Source: CAYJPV01 sp964547975 (lineage in GTDB: Bacteria > Acidobacteriota > Vicinamibacteria > Vicinamibacterales > JAKQTR01). From it: 42,296 bases of DNA. The stretch covers positions 1 to 42,296 of the forward strand of contig CAZJRM010000013.1 in the NCBI GenBank assembly GCA_964547975.1, given 5' to 3'. Each line of letters starts with the position of its first letter. Position 1 is the first letter of the stretch. The translations under genes and the position numbers were made by a program. This document shows positions 8,107-16,377 of this stretch, piece by piece. The notes beneath the pieces were generated by a model. The model searched no databases, was not told the origin of the DNA, and worked only from the letters and a program-made list of their open reading frames with translations.

Positions 8107-10299
8107 GTGCTGCTGTCGGTGAGCCTGCAGGCCAACGAAGGCATGTGGATGCCCCAGCAGATTCCCGCGCTCGCCGCGAAGCTCCGCGTGCTGGGGTTCG
8201 TCGGCGATCCGAACGCGTTCGCGGACTTGACCGGGCAGCCGATGGGCGCCATCGTGTCGCTCGGCGGATGTACCGCCTCGTTCGTGTCTCCCGACGGCCT
8301 CATCGTCACGAATCACCATTGCGTCACGGGCGGGCTGCAGTTCAATTCGACCCCGCAGCGCAACCTCCTGAAGGACGGATTCTACGCGGCGACGCTGGCC
8401 GACGAATTGAGCAACGGCCCCGGGTCGCGCGTGTTCGTCACGACCGCCGTCAACGACGTCACCGCGGCCATCACCGGCGGCATCGCGCCGACGGTGGGCG
8501 ACCGTGAGCGCTACGACACGATCGACCGCCGTGTGAAGGAGCGGATCGCGGCCTGTGAGAAGGACGGCGCGCGATGCACGGTGTCCTCCTTCTTCGAAGG
8601 CCTGAAGTATTTCGAGATCGCCCAGCTCGAGATCAAGGATGTGCGGCTCGTGTACGCGCCGGCCGAAGGCATCGGCGTATTCGGGGGTGAGACCGACAAC
8701 TGGCGCTGGCCGCGTCACACGGGTGACTGGAGCTTCCTGCGGGCCTACGTGGGCAAGGATGGGAAGCCGGCCGCGTACTCGAAGGACAACGTGCCGTACA
8801 AGCCGAAACACTGGCTGCCCGTCGCACCCGCCGGCGTCAAGCCGAACGACCTGGTGTTCGTCGTGGGCTACCCGGGGCGCACGCTGCGCCATCAGACCTA
8901 CGCCGAGGTGAAGGAAACCGTCGAGTGGGCCCTGCCGAGGTCGATTCGCCTCGCGGAGGAACAGCTGGCGCTCATCGACGCGCTGACGAAGGACAAGCCC
9001 GAACTGGCCATCAAGGTCGCCGGGCGCGTGCAGGGGCTGAACAACGGGCTGACCAACTCGCGCGGCGTGCTCGAGGGCATGGTGAAGGGTGGGGCCCTCG
9101 CCAAGAAGCAGGCGCTGGAGCAGGAGCTGGTGTCGTGGATTGAAGCCAGCCCGGCGCGGAAGACGAAGTACGGCGAAGCCCTGTCGGCCATGCGGGCGCT
9201 GCAGGCCCAGGGCGAATCCACCCGCGATCGCAACGCCGCGCTCGGCCTGCTGTCGAGCGCCTCGTCGTACCTGAGCGCGGCCCAGACGCTCTATCGGCTG
9301 TCGGTCCAGCGGCCGAAGGCCGACGTCGCACGCGACCCCGGTTACCAGGAACGCGACTGGGGTCGCATCCGCGAGAGCCTCGATCGACTGCAGCGGACGA
9401 TCGACCCCACCGCGGATCGGGCCCTGCTGCGCTGGGCGATGGGCCACGCCGCGGCGTTGCCGGCCTCGCAGCGGATCGCGCCGTTCGACACGTTCGCAGG
9501 CCTGACGTCGGGGATGGACAAGGCGGCCTCCGCCAGGGCCGTCGACGCGTGCCTCGACAAGCTCTACGCGGGGACCAGGCTGGCCGACCGCGACACGCGG
9601 ATGGCCCTCATGGACAAGAGCACGGCCGACCTGGCGGCGGCGGGCGACACGTTCATCGCGCTGGCCGCCGCCCTGGAACCGATGGCGGAAACCAATCGCG
9701 AAGCCGCAAAGAACCGCGCGGGCGCGTCCGCGAAGGTCCGCCCGGTCTACATGCAGGCGATGCTCGACCGCGCCGGCGGTGTCCTCGCCCCGGATGCCAA
9801 CAGCACGTTGCGAGTCACCTTCGGCCAGGTGAAGGGTGTGGAGTCGCGCGACGGCCTGATCTACAAGCCCCAGACGACCCTCGAAGGCATCATCGAGAAG
9901 CACACGGGCAGCGGCGATTTCGATGCCCCGCAGAAGCAGCTCGACGCCATCAGGGCACTGCGGGCGGGCAAGAAGACCGTGTTCTTCGACGCGGGCGTGA
10001 AGGACGTGCCGGTCAACTTCCTGTCGACGGTCGACACCACCGGCGGCAACTCCGGGTCGCCGACGCTGAACGCGAAGGGCGAACTCGTGGGCCTGCTGTT
10101 CGACGGGACGTACGAGTCGGTCTCGTCGGACTACCTCTTCGACAGCGTGAAGACGCGGTCGATTCACGTGGACAGCCGCTACATGCTGTGGACCATGGCC
10201 GAGGTCGACGGCGCGAAGCGGCTCCTGGACGAGATGAAGGTGTCGCTCGTCGCGAGACCGGCGGCGCCGGCGGCCAAAGCGTCCGTCCCGGCGAAGTAG
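8107..10299 (+). CDS. S46 family dipeptidyl peptidase (DPP7/DAP BII-like), 5' end in gap
   Basis: Serine dipeptidyl-peptidase of family S46, which removes dipeptides from peptide N termini in the periplasm. The visible part begins inside the protein: a signal peptide tail precedes ANEGMWMPQQIP, where mature S46 proteins begin, so the start is lost in the gap. The catalytic triad is recognisable: His in TNHHC (about residues 70-71 of the visible part), Asp in RHTGDWSF, and Ser in the late GGNSGSPTLN motif. Shortly after, FDGTYE has glycine where DPP11-type enzymes carry arginine, which points to hydrophobic rather than acidic P1 preference (from memory of the family). With the POT transporter and DPP-IV nearby it fits peptide feeding. 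Confidence 0.92.
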   Translation: MLLSVSLQANEGMWMPQQIPALAAKLRVLGFVGDPNAFADLTGQPMGAIVSLGGCTASFVSPDGLIVTNHHCVTGGLQFNSTPQRNLLKDGFYAATLADELSNGPGSRVFVTTAVNDVTAAITGGIAPTVGDRERYDTIDRRVKERIAACEKDGARCTVSSFFEGLKYFEIAQLEIKDVRLVYAPAEGIGVFGGETDNWRWPRHTGDWSFLRAYVGKDGKPAAYSKDNVPYKPKHWLPVAPAGVKPNDLVFVVGYPGRTLRHQTYAEVKETVEWALPRSIRLAEEQLALIDALTKDKPELAIKVAGRVQGLNNGLTNSRGVLEGMVKGGALAKKQALEQELVSWIEASPARKTKYGEALSAMRALQAQGESTRDRNAALGLLSSASSYLSAAQTLYRLSVQRPKADVARDPGYQERDWGRIRESLDRLQRTIDPTADRALLRWAMGHAAALPASQRIAPFDTFAGLTSGMDKAASARAVDACLDKLYAGTRLADRDTRMALMDKSTADLAAAGDTFIALAAALEPMAETNREAAKNRAGASAKVRPVYMQAMLDRAGGVLAPDANSTLRVTFGQVKGVESRDGLIYKPQTTLEGIIEKHTGSGDFDAPQKQLDAIRALRAGKKTVFFDAGVKDVPVNFLSTVDTTGGNSGSPTLNAKGELVGLLFDGTYESVSSDYLFDSVKTRSIHVDSRYMLWTMAEVDGAKRLLDEMKVSLVARPAAPAAKASVPAK

Positions 10300-10304
10300 C
10301 GAAG

Positions 10305-10392
10305 AAAGGGGGCCAGGCCCCGTTTCCAGCGCGCGGAAAGGGGGCCAGGCCCCCTTTCCGAAGGGAAGAAAAGGGGGCCTGGCCCCCTTTTC
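10305..10392. repeat. three tandem REP-like palindromes
   Basis: Three palindromes lie in the gap between convergent genes: 10305-10325 (one mismatch pair), 10334-10360 (27 bases, perfect) and 10368-10392 (25 bases, perfect). Each has the core GGGGGCC-A/T-GGCCCC between A-run and T-run arms, with about 8-base spacers. The third shares AGAAAAGGGG-CCTG-CCC with the terminal inverted repeats of the RAYT cassette at 16270-17071. This is the usual setting of REP/BIME elements. The long hairpins could also end transcription from both sides. Confidence 0.85.
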
Positions 10393-10394
10393 GG

Positions 10395-11339
10395 TTACAG
10401 GCCGAGTTTGCGGCGGGCGAAAGGACGGGCGAACGCGTTGTTCGGGTTGTGCGTCGTGAAGGTCATCACCTTCCTGTAGAGCTCGGTCGCCGCCGCCTGG
10501 TTCCCGAGTTTCTCCTGGCACTGCGCCATCAGGTTCACGATGAACGGATCGTTCTGATTCCCCTTCGTGAACTCCGCCAGTGCCGCCGCGTAGTCGCCGC
10601 TGTAGAAGGCCACGTAGCCCGCGAGGTAGGGCAGGAACGGCGCCTGCTCGGGATTGGTCCCGGTGCCGAGGACCGCCCTGGCCTGTGTCACCTGCTTCGC
10701 CGCCTCCGCCTTGTCGCCACGACGGATGGCGATGCGGGCCTGGGCGTGATGCCAGCGGAACTGCCAGAGATCCTTCCGGGCGGCTGAGATGTTGGTTTCC
10801 TGCAGGCCGGCCTCGTACCCTTTCTTGTACCAGGCCGCCGCTGTGTCGAGGTCGCCGGATTCGAGGCACACCCGCGCCAGTTCGTTCGCGATTTCACCAG
10901 CGTTGTACGCGTCCTTGTCCCTCACGTAACGCTCGTAGAGCCTGGTTTCGAACGGCGCCGCGTCCTTGCAGTTGCTCTCGAAGGCGTACGCCATCGCCAT
11001 CGATCGAAGCGCCGTGGCCTCGAGCGCCGGCGTGAGCGGCATCGCCAGCGCCTTCGAGAAATGCGTACGGGCCTCGGCGTACCGTCCCATCAGGTCGAGT
11101 TGCACCCCGACGCGAATCCGCGCCGGCGCCGACGCCGGGAACTTCTCGGTCACACGCAGGTACGACGCCAACGCCTCGTCAGCCTTGCCGTCGCGCATCA
11201 GTTGCTGTCCCTCGCGCAGGGCCTCGGTCACGGGATCCGGAGGCTGCTGCGGCTGGGGGGCCGGCGCCTGCGCCGCAAGCGCAGAGACGCCGAGGAGACA
11301 CACCGCCAGGGTGTAGCCAATCCGCTGAGTTGTCCGCAT
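10395..11339 (-). CDS. exported tetratricopeptide-repeat protein
   Basis: A 314-residue protein with a signal peptide (residues 1-23, cleavage near ALAAQA), a proline/glutamine-rich linker (about 24-34), then helical repeats of TPR type. Recognisable units include GKADEALASYLRVTEKFP, GRYAEARTHFSKALAM, GDLDTAAAWYKKGYE and NQAAATELYRKV. Such proteins are scaffolds in the periplasm; no catalytic motif is present. The start lies 7 bases after the HD-protein stop. A CATAAT hexamer overlapping that stop (11346-11351), 6 bases before the ATG, might allow a separate leaderless transcript, but coupling from upstream is equally likely. The partner is unknown. Confidence 0.82.
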   Translation of the reverse strand: MRTTQRIGYTLAVCLLGVSALAAQAPAPQPQQPPDPVTEALREGQQLMRDGKADEALASYLRVTEKFPASAPARIRVGVQLDLMGRYAEARTHFSKALAMPLTPALEATALRSMAMAYAFESNCKDAAPFETRLYERYVRDKDAYNAGEIANELARVCLESGDLDTAAAWYKKGYEAGLQETNISAARKDLWQFRWHHAQARIAIRRGDKAEAAKQVTQARAVLGTGTNPEQAPFLPYLAGYVAFYSGDYAAALAEFTKGNQNDPFIVNLMAQCQEKLGNQAAATELYRKVMTFTTHNPNNAFARPFARRKLGL

Positions 11340-11346
11340 GAACCGA

Positions 11347-11958
11347 TTATGACACGGGCCAGCGTCCGGTTTCGAGACGAGCCCTCACGCCGGACCACAG
11401 GCGCGGGAAGTAGTCCCCGCCCGGAACGAGATGGGCCGAACTCCATTCGAACAGCGACGATGCGAACGGCACCATCGCGACCGCCTCGGGATGCCGCAGC
11501 CACTTCGACTTGAGGTCGCCGAGCCGAACGCGGTCGAGCGCGTCGCCGTCCTTCAACAACGCGGCCAGACGCCAGTGCGGGTCTCCGGCCGGAAGTTCGC
11601 CGCAGGAGTGAATGGTGACCGCCGCCTCGATGGCGGGCCAGTCCTGCGGTCGCACGCCGCCGCGCACGAGCCGTTCGCGCACCTCCGGCAGGTCCTGCAG
11701 GCGCGACCAGGCCCAGGCGCCATGCTCAGGACACCGGCCATCGTGAGTCCGCGCGAGGTCGTGCAGGTAGACCGCGGCCCAGAGCCGGGGCGCCTCTTCC
11801 ACGCACCCCAGCGCCGCGACCAGCCGAAGGCCGTGGATCAGCACCCTCGCCACATGAGCCTGCCCGTGCAAGTGGCTCGGATGCCGGAATAACTCCGGCG
11901 ACGGCACCATATCGTCGTCGCCCACCGTGATACGCGCGCGAGCGTCGTCGAGCGTCAT
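11347..11958 (-). CDS. HD superfamily (metal-dependent phosphohydrolase-like) protein
   Basis: A 203-residue cytoplasmic protein with HD-domain signatures: His in HLHGQAHVARV, the HD pair in YLHDLARTHDG, a later His in VTIHSCGEL, and the terminal Asp region LLKDGDALDRVRLG. HD proteins are usually metal-dependent phosphohydrolases or nucleotidases. I chose the ATG at 11958 because it overlaps the YgbA stop as ATGA, a classic coupled start; a longer reading from 12012 would overlap that gene by 58 bases. The tight link to a YgbA-like protein suggests a shared role. The substrate is unknown. Confidence 0.8.
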   Translation of the reverse strand: MTLDDARARITVGDDDMVPSPELFRHPSHLHGQAHVARVLIHGLRLVAALGCVEEAPRLWAAVYLHDLARTHDGRCPEHGAWAWSRLQDLPEVRERLVRGGVRPQDWPAIEAAVTIHSCGELPAGDPHWRLAALLKDGDALDRVRLGDLKSKWLRHPEAVAMVPFASSLFEWSSAHLVPGGDYFPRLWSGVRARLETGRWPVS

Positions 11959-12329
11959 CGGGCCCGGCGTTTCTTCGTCGGCTTCGGGGTCGTCCGAAAC
12001 CGCTCCTTCCACAGATGGACGAGGGAAAGCCAGGGATGACGAAGCAGCATACGCGGGCCCGCGAATCGCATGACCTGGCGCATGGCTTCGCGCTCCACGG
12101 GCCTATAGCAGTGAATCGGGCACGTCTTGCACGTGGGCTTGCCCTCTCCGTAAGGACACCCGTCGAGGCGGCCATGGGAGTAGGCCAACAGCACGGCGCA
12201 GGAATCGCAGACGCCGCGCTCGTTCGGGTGGTGTTCCGCGCAGTAGATACGGACCATCGCCTCGACGGTCTTCTTCTCGGTGGCAATGGCGGCCGGAACG
12301 GCGCCGGCCCGCAGGGTGTCGGGAGCCAT
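11955..12329 (-). CDS. ygbA: YgbA-like protein (nitrous oxide-stimulated promoter family)
   Basis: Small cysteine-rich protein of 124 residues in the YgbA family. In enterobacteria ygbA belongs to the NsrR regulon and responds to nitric oxide. Family blocks are clear: MVRIYCAEHH, CDSCAVLLAYSHGRLDGCPY, GEGKPTCKTCPIHCY and the MRFAGPRMLLRHP tail. The conserved cysteines suggest a metal or iron-sulfur site, which is inference. I prefer the ATG at 12329, preceded by TACGAT six bases upstream and a weak AGGA; an upstream ATG at 12374 would reach into the preceding gene. It overlaps the HD gene by four bases. Confidence 0.82.
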   Translation of the reverse strand: MAPDTLRAGAVPAAIATEKKTVEAMVRIYCAEHHPNERGVCDSCAVLLAYSHGRLDGCPYGEGKPTCKTCPIHCYRPVEREAMRQVMRFAGPRMLLRHPWLSLVHLWKERFRTTPKPTKKRRAR

Positions 12330-12367
12330 CGTCCTATCGTAGTGCACCCGCGGGCCGGACCGGAGGT

Positions 12368-13225
12368 CTACCACCGGCGCGTCGGGTCAGGACAGTACCC
12401 CGGCTCGAACCCGCGGGCGCCTTCGCGGCGGGCGAGCGGATCCGGCTGCGCCGGCGGCGCCGGAAGGACGCCGAGTCGCACGAGTTGCTCGCGAAACTCG
12501 TAGCGGAGGCTCAGCGACGCCGCCGGCGCTCGCTCGAGTTCGAGTGACACGGCGTGCACGGCGTGCTCGGTGGCGCGTCCCATGCCCGTCGCCGCGAATC
12601 CGTCGGCGGCGGCTCGCGAGGCCGACGACGGTGCGGCGGCCGCAGGAGGTGCACCCTCTGCCTCTCCCCGTTGCGCCCCCTTCGCCCTCGGCGGCGCCTC
12701 GTTCACCGAGAGGACGTCCTTGTCCTCGATCACGACGTGCTCGCGGTAGAACACGGCGCTGATGACACCGAGGTTCGCGACCTGCCCCAGCGCCTGGCCG
12801 TAGGACCGGTCTTCGGTCGTGAACGTGAAGCGTCGCGCGTGCGCCTGGCTCGTCTGCCAGCCGCTGATGACCACCGTTTCGAAGGGGCCTAGCACCCACT
12901 TCCGTCCGTCGCGGGCTGAGGTGTGGCGGGCGTCGATCGTGTTGAGACCATCGACCGCCAGCGCGACCGCGACGCGGACCGGATAGGGATTGGTGAGGCG
13001 GATGGCGTATTCGCGGCCCTTCACGGCCTCGACATAACGAGTGCCCCGCGCGGCGTACTGCGTCCGCGGCACGCCGTCGACGAGGATGTCGAGGCGCGGC
13101 GTCGCGCCGGCGTCGGTCCACCCGGCCGGCGTCCCCCACGCACCGACGGGTTCGGCCGCGCACGCCCACAGGGCGGCGCCAGCCATCAGGCACAGGGCAA
13201 TGACCGTTACGGTTCGGTTCGGCAT
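12368..13225 (-). CDS. putative lipoprotein of unknown function
   Basis: A 285-residue protein with no family I recognise. The N terminus is a signal peptide with a plausible lipobox (ALWAC, Cys about residue 22). Residues 45-160 look like a beta-rich domain: ILVDGVPRTQYAARGTRYVEA, YAIRLTNPYPVRVAVALAVDG and KWVLGPFETVVISGW read as consecutive strands of an exported sandwich. Residues about 175-215 are a low-complexity alanine/proline linker, and a short charged region follows with REQLVRLGVLP near the end. A strong AGGAGG ribosome site precedes the ATG. It heads the group lipoprotein - YgbA - HD - TPR. Confidence 0.7.
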   Translation of the reverse strand: MPNRTVTVIALCLMAGAALWACAAEPVGAWGTPAGWTDAGATPRLDILVDGVPRTQYAARGTRYVEAVKGREYAIRLTNPYPVRVAVALAVDGLNTIDARHTSARDGRKWVLGPFETVVISGWQTSQAHARRFTFTTEDRSYGQALGQVANLGVISAVFYREHVVIEDKDVLSVNEAPPRAKGAQRGEAEGAPPAAAAPSSASRAAADGFAATGMGRATEHAVHAVSLELERAPAASLSLRYEFREQLVRLGVLPAPPAQPDPLARREGARGFEPGYCPDPTRRW

Positions 13226-13303
13226 GTCGTCCTCCTGCAGGGAGAACGACGTCCCGCCGGTTTCTTGCAGCCCGCCTCGCGTGGGTCGATCAGGCGCCCC
13301 GTT

Positions 13304-14878
13304 CTACCTGGCCGGATTCCGCTCCAGCCAGCGGTTGAACAGCCACATCGCCAGCGCCGACACGAAACCGATCGCCATGAGGATGATCCACCCCAGCGCG
13401 TTCTGCGTCGGCACCAGTTCGAGCAGACCGTCGGGCCGCGTCGTGGCCCCTTTCGCCATGATGTCGTTGAAGATGATCGCCCCCACCGGCCCGCCGGTCA
13501 GCGCGCCGATGGCCAGCGGCAGATTCGCATAGCCCAGGAACAGCCCCTCCTGCCCCTTGGGCGCCACCGATCCGATGTACTCGTACATCCGGGCGGACGT
13601 GAAGAGTTCGCCGAACGCGATGAGCGCCACCGTGAGGATCAGGAACACGGAGCCGAGAGGCAGCCAGTGGGCGATCACCAGGCGCATCCCGCCGCTGGCA
13701 TAAATCGGGTACACATTGATCAGCATCGACACGCCGATGATGATCGTGCCGACCACGATCGACCGGATCGCCTTCATTTTCCCGAAGAACTGCGTGATGG
13801 CCAGCTGCAGGCACACGATGACGAACGGATTGGCGGCCGTGTAGAGATCCATCGCGGGACTCGGTTCGACGACACGCTTCGCGTAGAGCGGCAGGACGTT
13901 GTAGACCTGGTTGTACACGAAGTAGAAGCCGCTCATCACGATCAGGAAGAGCGTGAATCGGCCGTTGCGCAGCACGAGCACCATGTCGACGAGGATCCGC
14001 CCGATCGACCGCCGCGGCTTGTCGGCCGCTCCGGGGGCCGCCGGCGGCTCCTGGTAGAAACCCAGCACGACGAAGAACGCGGCCACCGACGCACACGCCG
14101 CGACGGCGAAGATGTACGACAGGCTGTTGCCGGTCTCCACCCGTTCGGCCCCGCCCACCACCCACGCGATGAGCGCCCCGGCACCGACGACCACGGCCAG
14201 GAACGGACCGGTCATCCGGGCTCCCCGGCCCTGCTCCTTCGCTTCGACGGCCCGGTTCACGAGGTAGACGAGCGCGGCGGCCGCAGCCGCGCAGATCACG
14301 ACCACTTCCAGGATCGTGATGGTGCCGTAGCCGCGCCGCACGACGTACCCGGTGCCGCGGCCGAACAGCGACCCGATGTTGATGATCATGTAGAAGATCG
14401 CGAAGCCGAGGGTCGCGCGGGCCCCTGCAACCTTCTGCACCGTCCCCGACACGCACGGCTTGATGACCGAGCCGCCGATCCCGATGAGCACGATGCCGAC
14501 CACGACGGGAATCACGACCGCGCGGGACGCCGTCACCTCGCGCGCGACCGACGGCGCGAGGGCGGCGCCTCCGGACCACACCGGAAACCCGACGAGCGCG
14601 TAGCCGATCGTCAGCAGGACGAACGCGATCCGCAGCGAGCGGCGGAATCCGATCTGGTCGGCGATCGTGCCTGACAGGATCGGCAGGAAATAGACCAGCG
14701 TCCACAGCACGCTGCCGTTCAGAACCGACGGCCAGTAGTCGCCGAAGCCCAGCTGGCCGAGGTAGATGACCAGGAAGCTGGCCATCGAATAAAAGGCGGC
14801 ACGCTCGAACAGCTCGGTGACGTTCGCGCTCCAGAAGACCTTCGGGAACTGTTCCTGACCGTGGCTGGCGCTGTCCAT
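13304..14878 (-). CDS. POT/PTR2 family proton-dependent peptide transporter
   Basis: Inner-membrane oligopeptide/proton symporter of 524 residues with about 12-14 helices. POT signatures are present: the ExxER motif in helix 1 (ELFERAAFYS), GIGGSVIKPCVS in the cytoplasmic loop region, and the PTR2 block FYMIINIGSL. It imports di- and tripeptides using the proton gradient, which fits the dipeptidyl peptidases encoded nearby. The ribosome site GAGGAG is 8 bases before the ATG. The 78-base gap to the next gene downstream (13226-13303) contains only that gene's ribosome site. Confidence 0.9.
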   Translation of the reverse strand: MDSASHGQEQFPKVFWSANVTELFERAAFYSMASFLVIYLGQLGFGDYWPSVLNGSVLWTLVYFLPILSGTIADQIGFRRSLRIAFVLLTIGYALVGFPVWSGGAALAPSVAREVTASRAVVIPVVVGIVLIGIGGSVIKPCVSGTVQKVAGARATLGFAIFYMIINIGSLFGRGTGYVVRRGYGTITILEVVVICAAAAAALVYLVNRAVEAKEQGRGARMTGPFLAVVVGAGALIAWVVGGAERVETGNSLSYIFAVAACASVAAFFVVLGFYQEPPAAPGAADKPRRSIGRILVDMVLVLRNGRFTLFLIVMSGFYFVYNQVYNVLPLYAKRVVEPSPAMDLYTAANPFVIVCLQLAITQFFGKMKAIRSIVVGTIIIGVSMLINVYPIYASGGMRLVIAHWLPLGSVFLILTVALIAFGELFTSARMYEYIGSVAPKGQEGLFLGYANLPLAIGALTGGPVGAIIFNDIMAKGATTRPDGLLELVPTQNALGWIILMAIGFVSALAMWLFNRWLERNPAR

Positions 14879-14894
14879 GTCGGGCTCCTCAACG

Positions 14895-14941
14895 GCGCCG
14901 CCTTGCGCGGCGCGGGCTTTCGCGGGGCGAAGACCCGCGCA
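14895..14941. other. two strong hairpins between DUF2264 and POT genes
   Basis: GCGCCGC (14895-14901) pairs with GCGGCGC (14907-14913). It is followed at once by a longer imperfect hairpin that starts GCGGGC, has an inner TTCGC/GCGAA stem and closes with CCCGC by about 14938. Lying in a 110-base same-strand gap, they could end DUF2264 transcription or shape the POT leader. No T-run is seen. Confidence 0.4.
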
Positions 14942-14988
14942 TCATAACTGAAAGCCGGTCGCCGCGGGCCATCCGCCCGGCGTACGGG

Positions 14989-16254
14989 TCAGAGGGCGTG
15001 ATCGGCCGGGAGGTCGACGCCGGACCAGGCGCGTTTCGACGTCCAGTCCTGCGCCGGAGCCGACCAGAACTCGTCGGTCGGCGGCAGGCCGAGCGGCAGC
15101 AGCGCCGTCGCACAGAGGTACGTGCTGCCGGTCGAGATGTACGTCTCCCCCACCGAGGGCTGATGGCCGCAGAGCCCCACCGTCAGCCAGCCGGCGCGAT
15201 CGAAGGTTCCGGGGGCGGTCATGGTCCGACGGAGGACAGCGGTGAGCGCGCCGCGCACCTGCGCCGGGGACACGCCATCAGGCAACTGGTGCAGGAGGGC
15301 CATCTGGGCCAGCAACTGGAACGCGCCGGCCCGGTACGCGAGCGATCGGCCGATGGGAGGAAACGTGCCGTCGGGGGAGACGAGCCGTTCCTGGATGGCC
15401 GCGTAGCGCCTCGCACGTTTCAGCACCGGGTCTCGCAGCGCGTCCCAGCTGCGGTTCGCGGGCGATACGGCGGCGAGGACATCGAGCAGCATGGGCTGGA
15501 TCACGAAGCTGTTGTAGTAGTCCCAGTGGAACTCCGGGCCGTCACCGTAGATGCCGTCGCCCTTGTACCACTGGTCGTGCTGACGCAGCGCGTAGTCCAC
15601 CCGCATCGCGTCCCAGTCCTCACCGACGACACACAGGCAGGCTTCGATCATGGCGCTGAACAGCAGCCAGTTGCTGAAGCCGGGGCGGATACGCCGGGTC
15701 GTCTTCAGGACCGACACCACCTGCGCCCGCGTGGTGGGCGGCAGTTCGCGCCAGAGAGCGCCACGCGCGCGGAGGATCGCGTGCGCGAGAAACGCCGCGT
15801 CCACGAGGGGTTGCGCGCCCTCGGTGACGTTCACGAAGTCCGGGGAGGAGGGGTCCACCGCGGCCATGACCGACCGGCGCGCGAGATCGGCGAGTCGCCG
15901 GCGGTGCCCGCCTTCCGCTCCCCCGTCAGGCCCCGACTCGAGCCACGGCGCGATCCCTGCCAGCAGGCGTCCGATGGCCTCGAGGTGCGTGTACTTCGCG
16001 CGATCGGCCTCGGCCCCCGGCCGAGCTTCGACTGGCATCGAGGCGCGGAGCCGTCCGGCCGCGAGGTTGGTCAGCACAGGGTCGGCGATGCGGACCGCAA
16101 TCTCGACCCAGTTCGCGCGGTCGGCGACGCCGCCGGCCGGCGTGGGCGCCTGGCTGGGAGGAGTGGTTCGGGAGGCACTCGCGAACCCGGTCCCCGTCGG
16201 CCCGAGGGCGACGGCGGCAGCAGCCCGCGCAAGAAACGTTCGTCGGCTCGGCAT
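14989..16254 (-). CDS. Tat-exported DUF2264 family protein
   Basis: A 421-residue protein of family DUF2264. The N terminus is a textbook twin-arginine signal (SRRTFLARAAAAVAL, residues 3-17), so it is exported folded. The body is alpha-helical and rich in Trp/Tyr: RPGFSNWLLFSAMIEACL, YGDGPEFHWDYYNSFVIQPML, and GLCGHQPSVGETYISTGSTYLC near the end are family-like blocks. The family is suspected to act on polysaccharides because of its toroid-like helical fold and its position in sugar-use loci; that is inference. TACACT lies 7 bases before the ATG with no ribosome site, suggesting a leaderless transcript; the RAYT inverted repeat begins three bases further upstream. Confidence 0.85.
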   Translation of the reverse strand: MPSRRTFLARAAAAVALGPTGTGFASASRTTPPSQAPTPAGGVADRANWVEIAVRIADPVLTNLAAGRLRASMPVEARPGAEADRAKYTHLEAIGRLLAGIAPWLESGPDGGAEGGHRRRLADLARRSVMAAVDPSSPDFVNVTEGAQPLVDAAFLAHAILRARGALWRELPPTTRAQVVSVLKTTRRIRPGFSNWLLFSAMIEACLCVVGEDWDAMRVDYALRQHDQWYKGDGIYGDGPEFHWDYYNSFVIQPMLLDVLAAVSPANRSWDALRDPVLKRARRYAAIQERLVSPDGTFPPIGRSLAYRAGAFQLLAQMALLHQLPDGVSPAQVRGALTAVLRRTMTAPGTFDRAGWLTVGLCGHQPSVGETYISTGSTYLCATALLPLGLPPTDEFWSAPAQDWTSKRAWSGVDLPADHAL

Positions 16255-16261
16255 GCCGTGC

Positions 16262-16267
16262 AGTGTA
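16262..16267 (-). promoter_or_regulatory. -10-like hexamer of the DUF2264 gene
   Basis: TACACT on the minus strand, 7 bases before the ATG at 16254. The left inverted repeat of the RAYT cassette starts at 16270, so any -35 region now lies inside the mobile cassette. Confidence 0.4.
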
Positions 16268-16269
16268 CC

Positions 16270-16293
16270 CGAGGGTCAGGCCCCTTTTCTCAT
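16270..16293. repeat. left inverted repeat of RAYT cassette
   Basis: 24 bases, the perfect reverse complement of 17048-17071; it contains GGTCAGGCCCCTTTTCTC. Confidence 0.9.
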
Positions 16294-16377
16294 TTCAGTC
16301 TCATTTCTGCCGCGCCCTCTCCTTCCCTGGCACGTCCCTTGACGACGCGTGCTCCTGAACGAGAAGGAGAAACCGCC

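Noticed and set aside
10305..10392. CRISPR array
   Set aside because: The three units are near-perfect palindromes with 8-base spacers, far too short and regular for CRISPR spacers.
7984..10869. Very long open frame on the minus strand (961 codons)
   Set aside because: It crosses the N gap and lies antisense to the S46 peptidase, whose catalytic motifs are unmistakable; the composition is shadow-like.
11347..12012. Longer HD protein beginning at 12012
   Set aside because: It would overlap the YgbA gene by 58 bases; the ATGA-coupled ATG at 11958 fits better.
12923..14674. Plus-strand open frame of 583 codons opposite the POT transporter
   Set aside because: The POT signatures and ribosome site are on the other strand; the translated product is low-complexity Asp/His/Arg.
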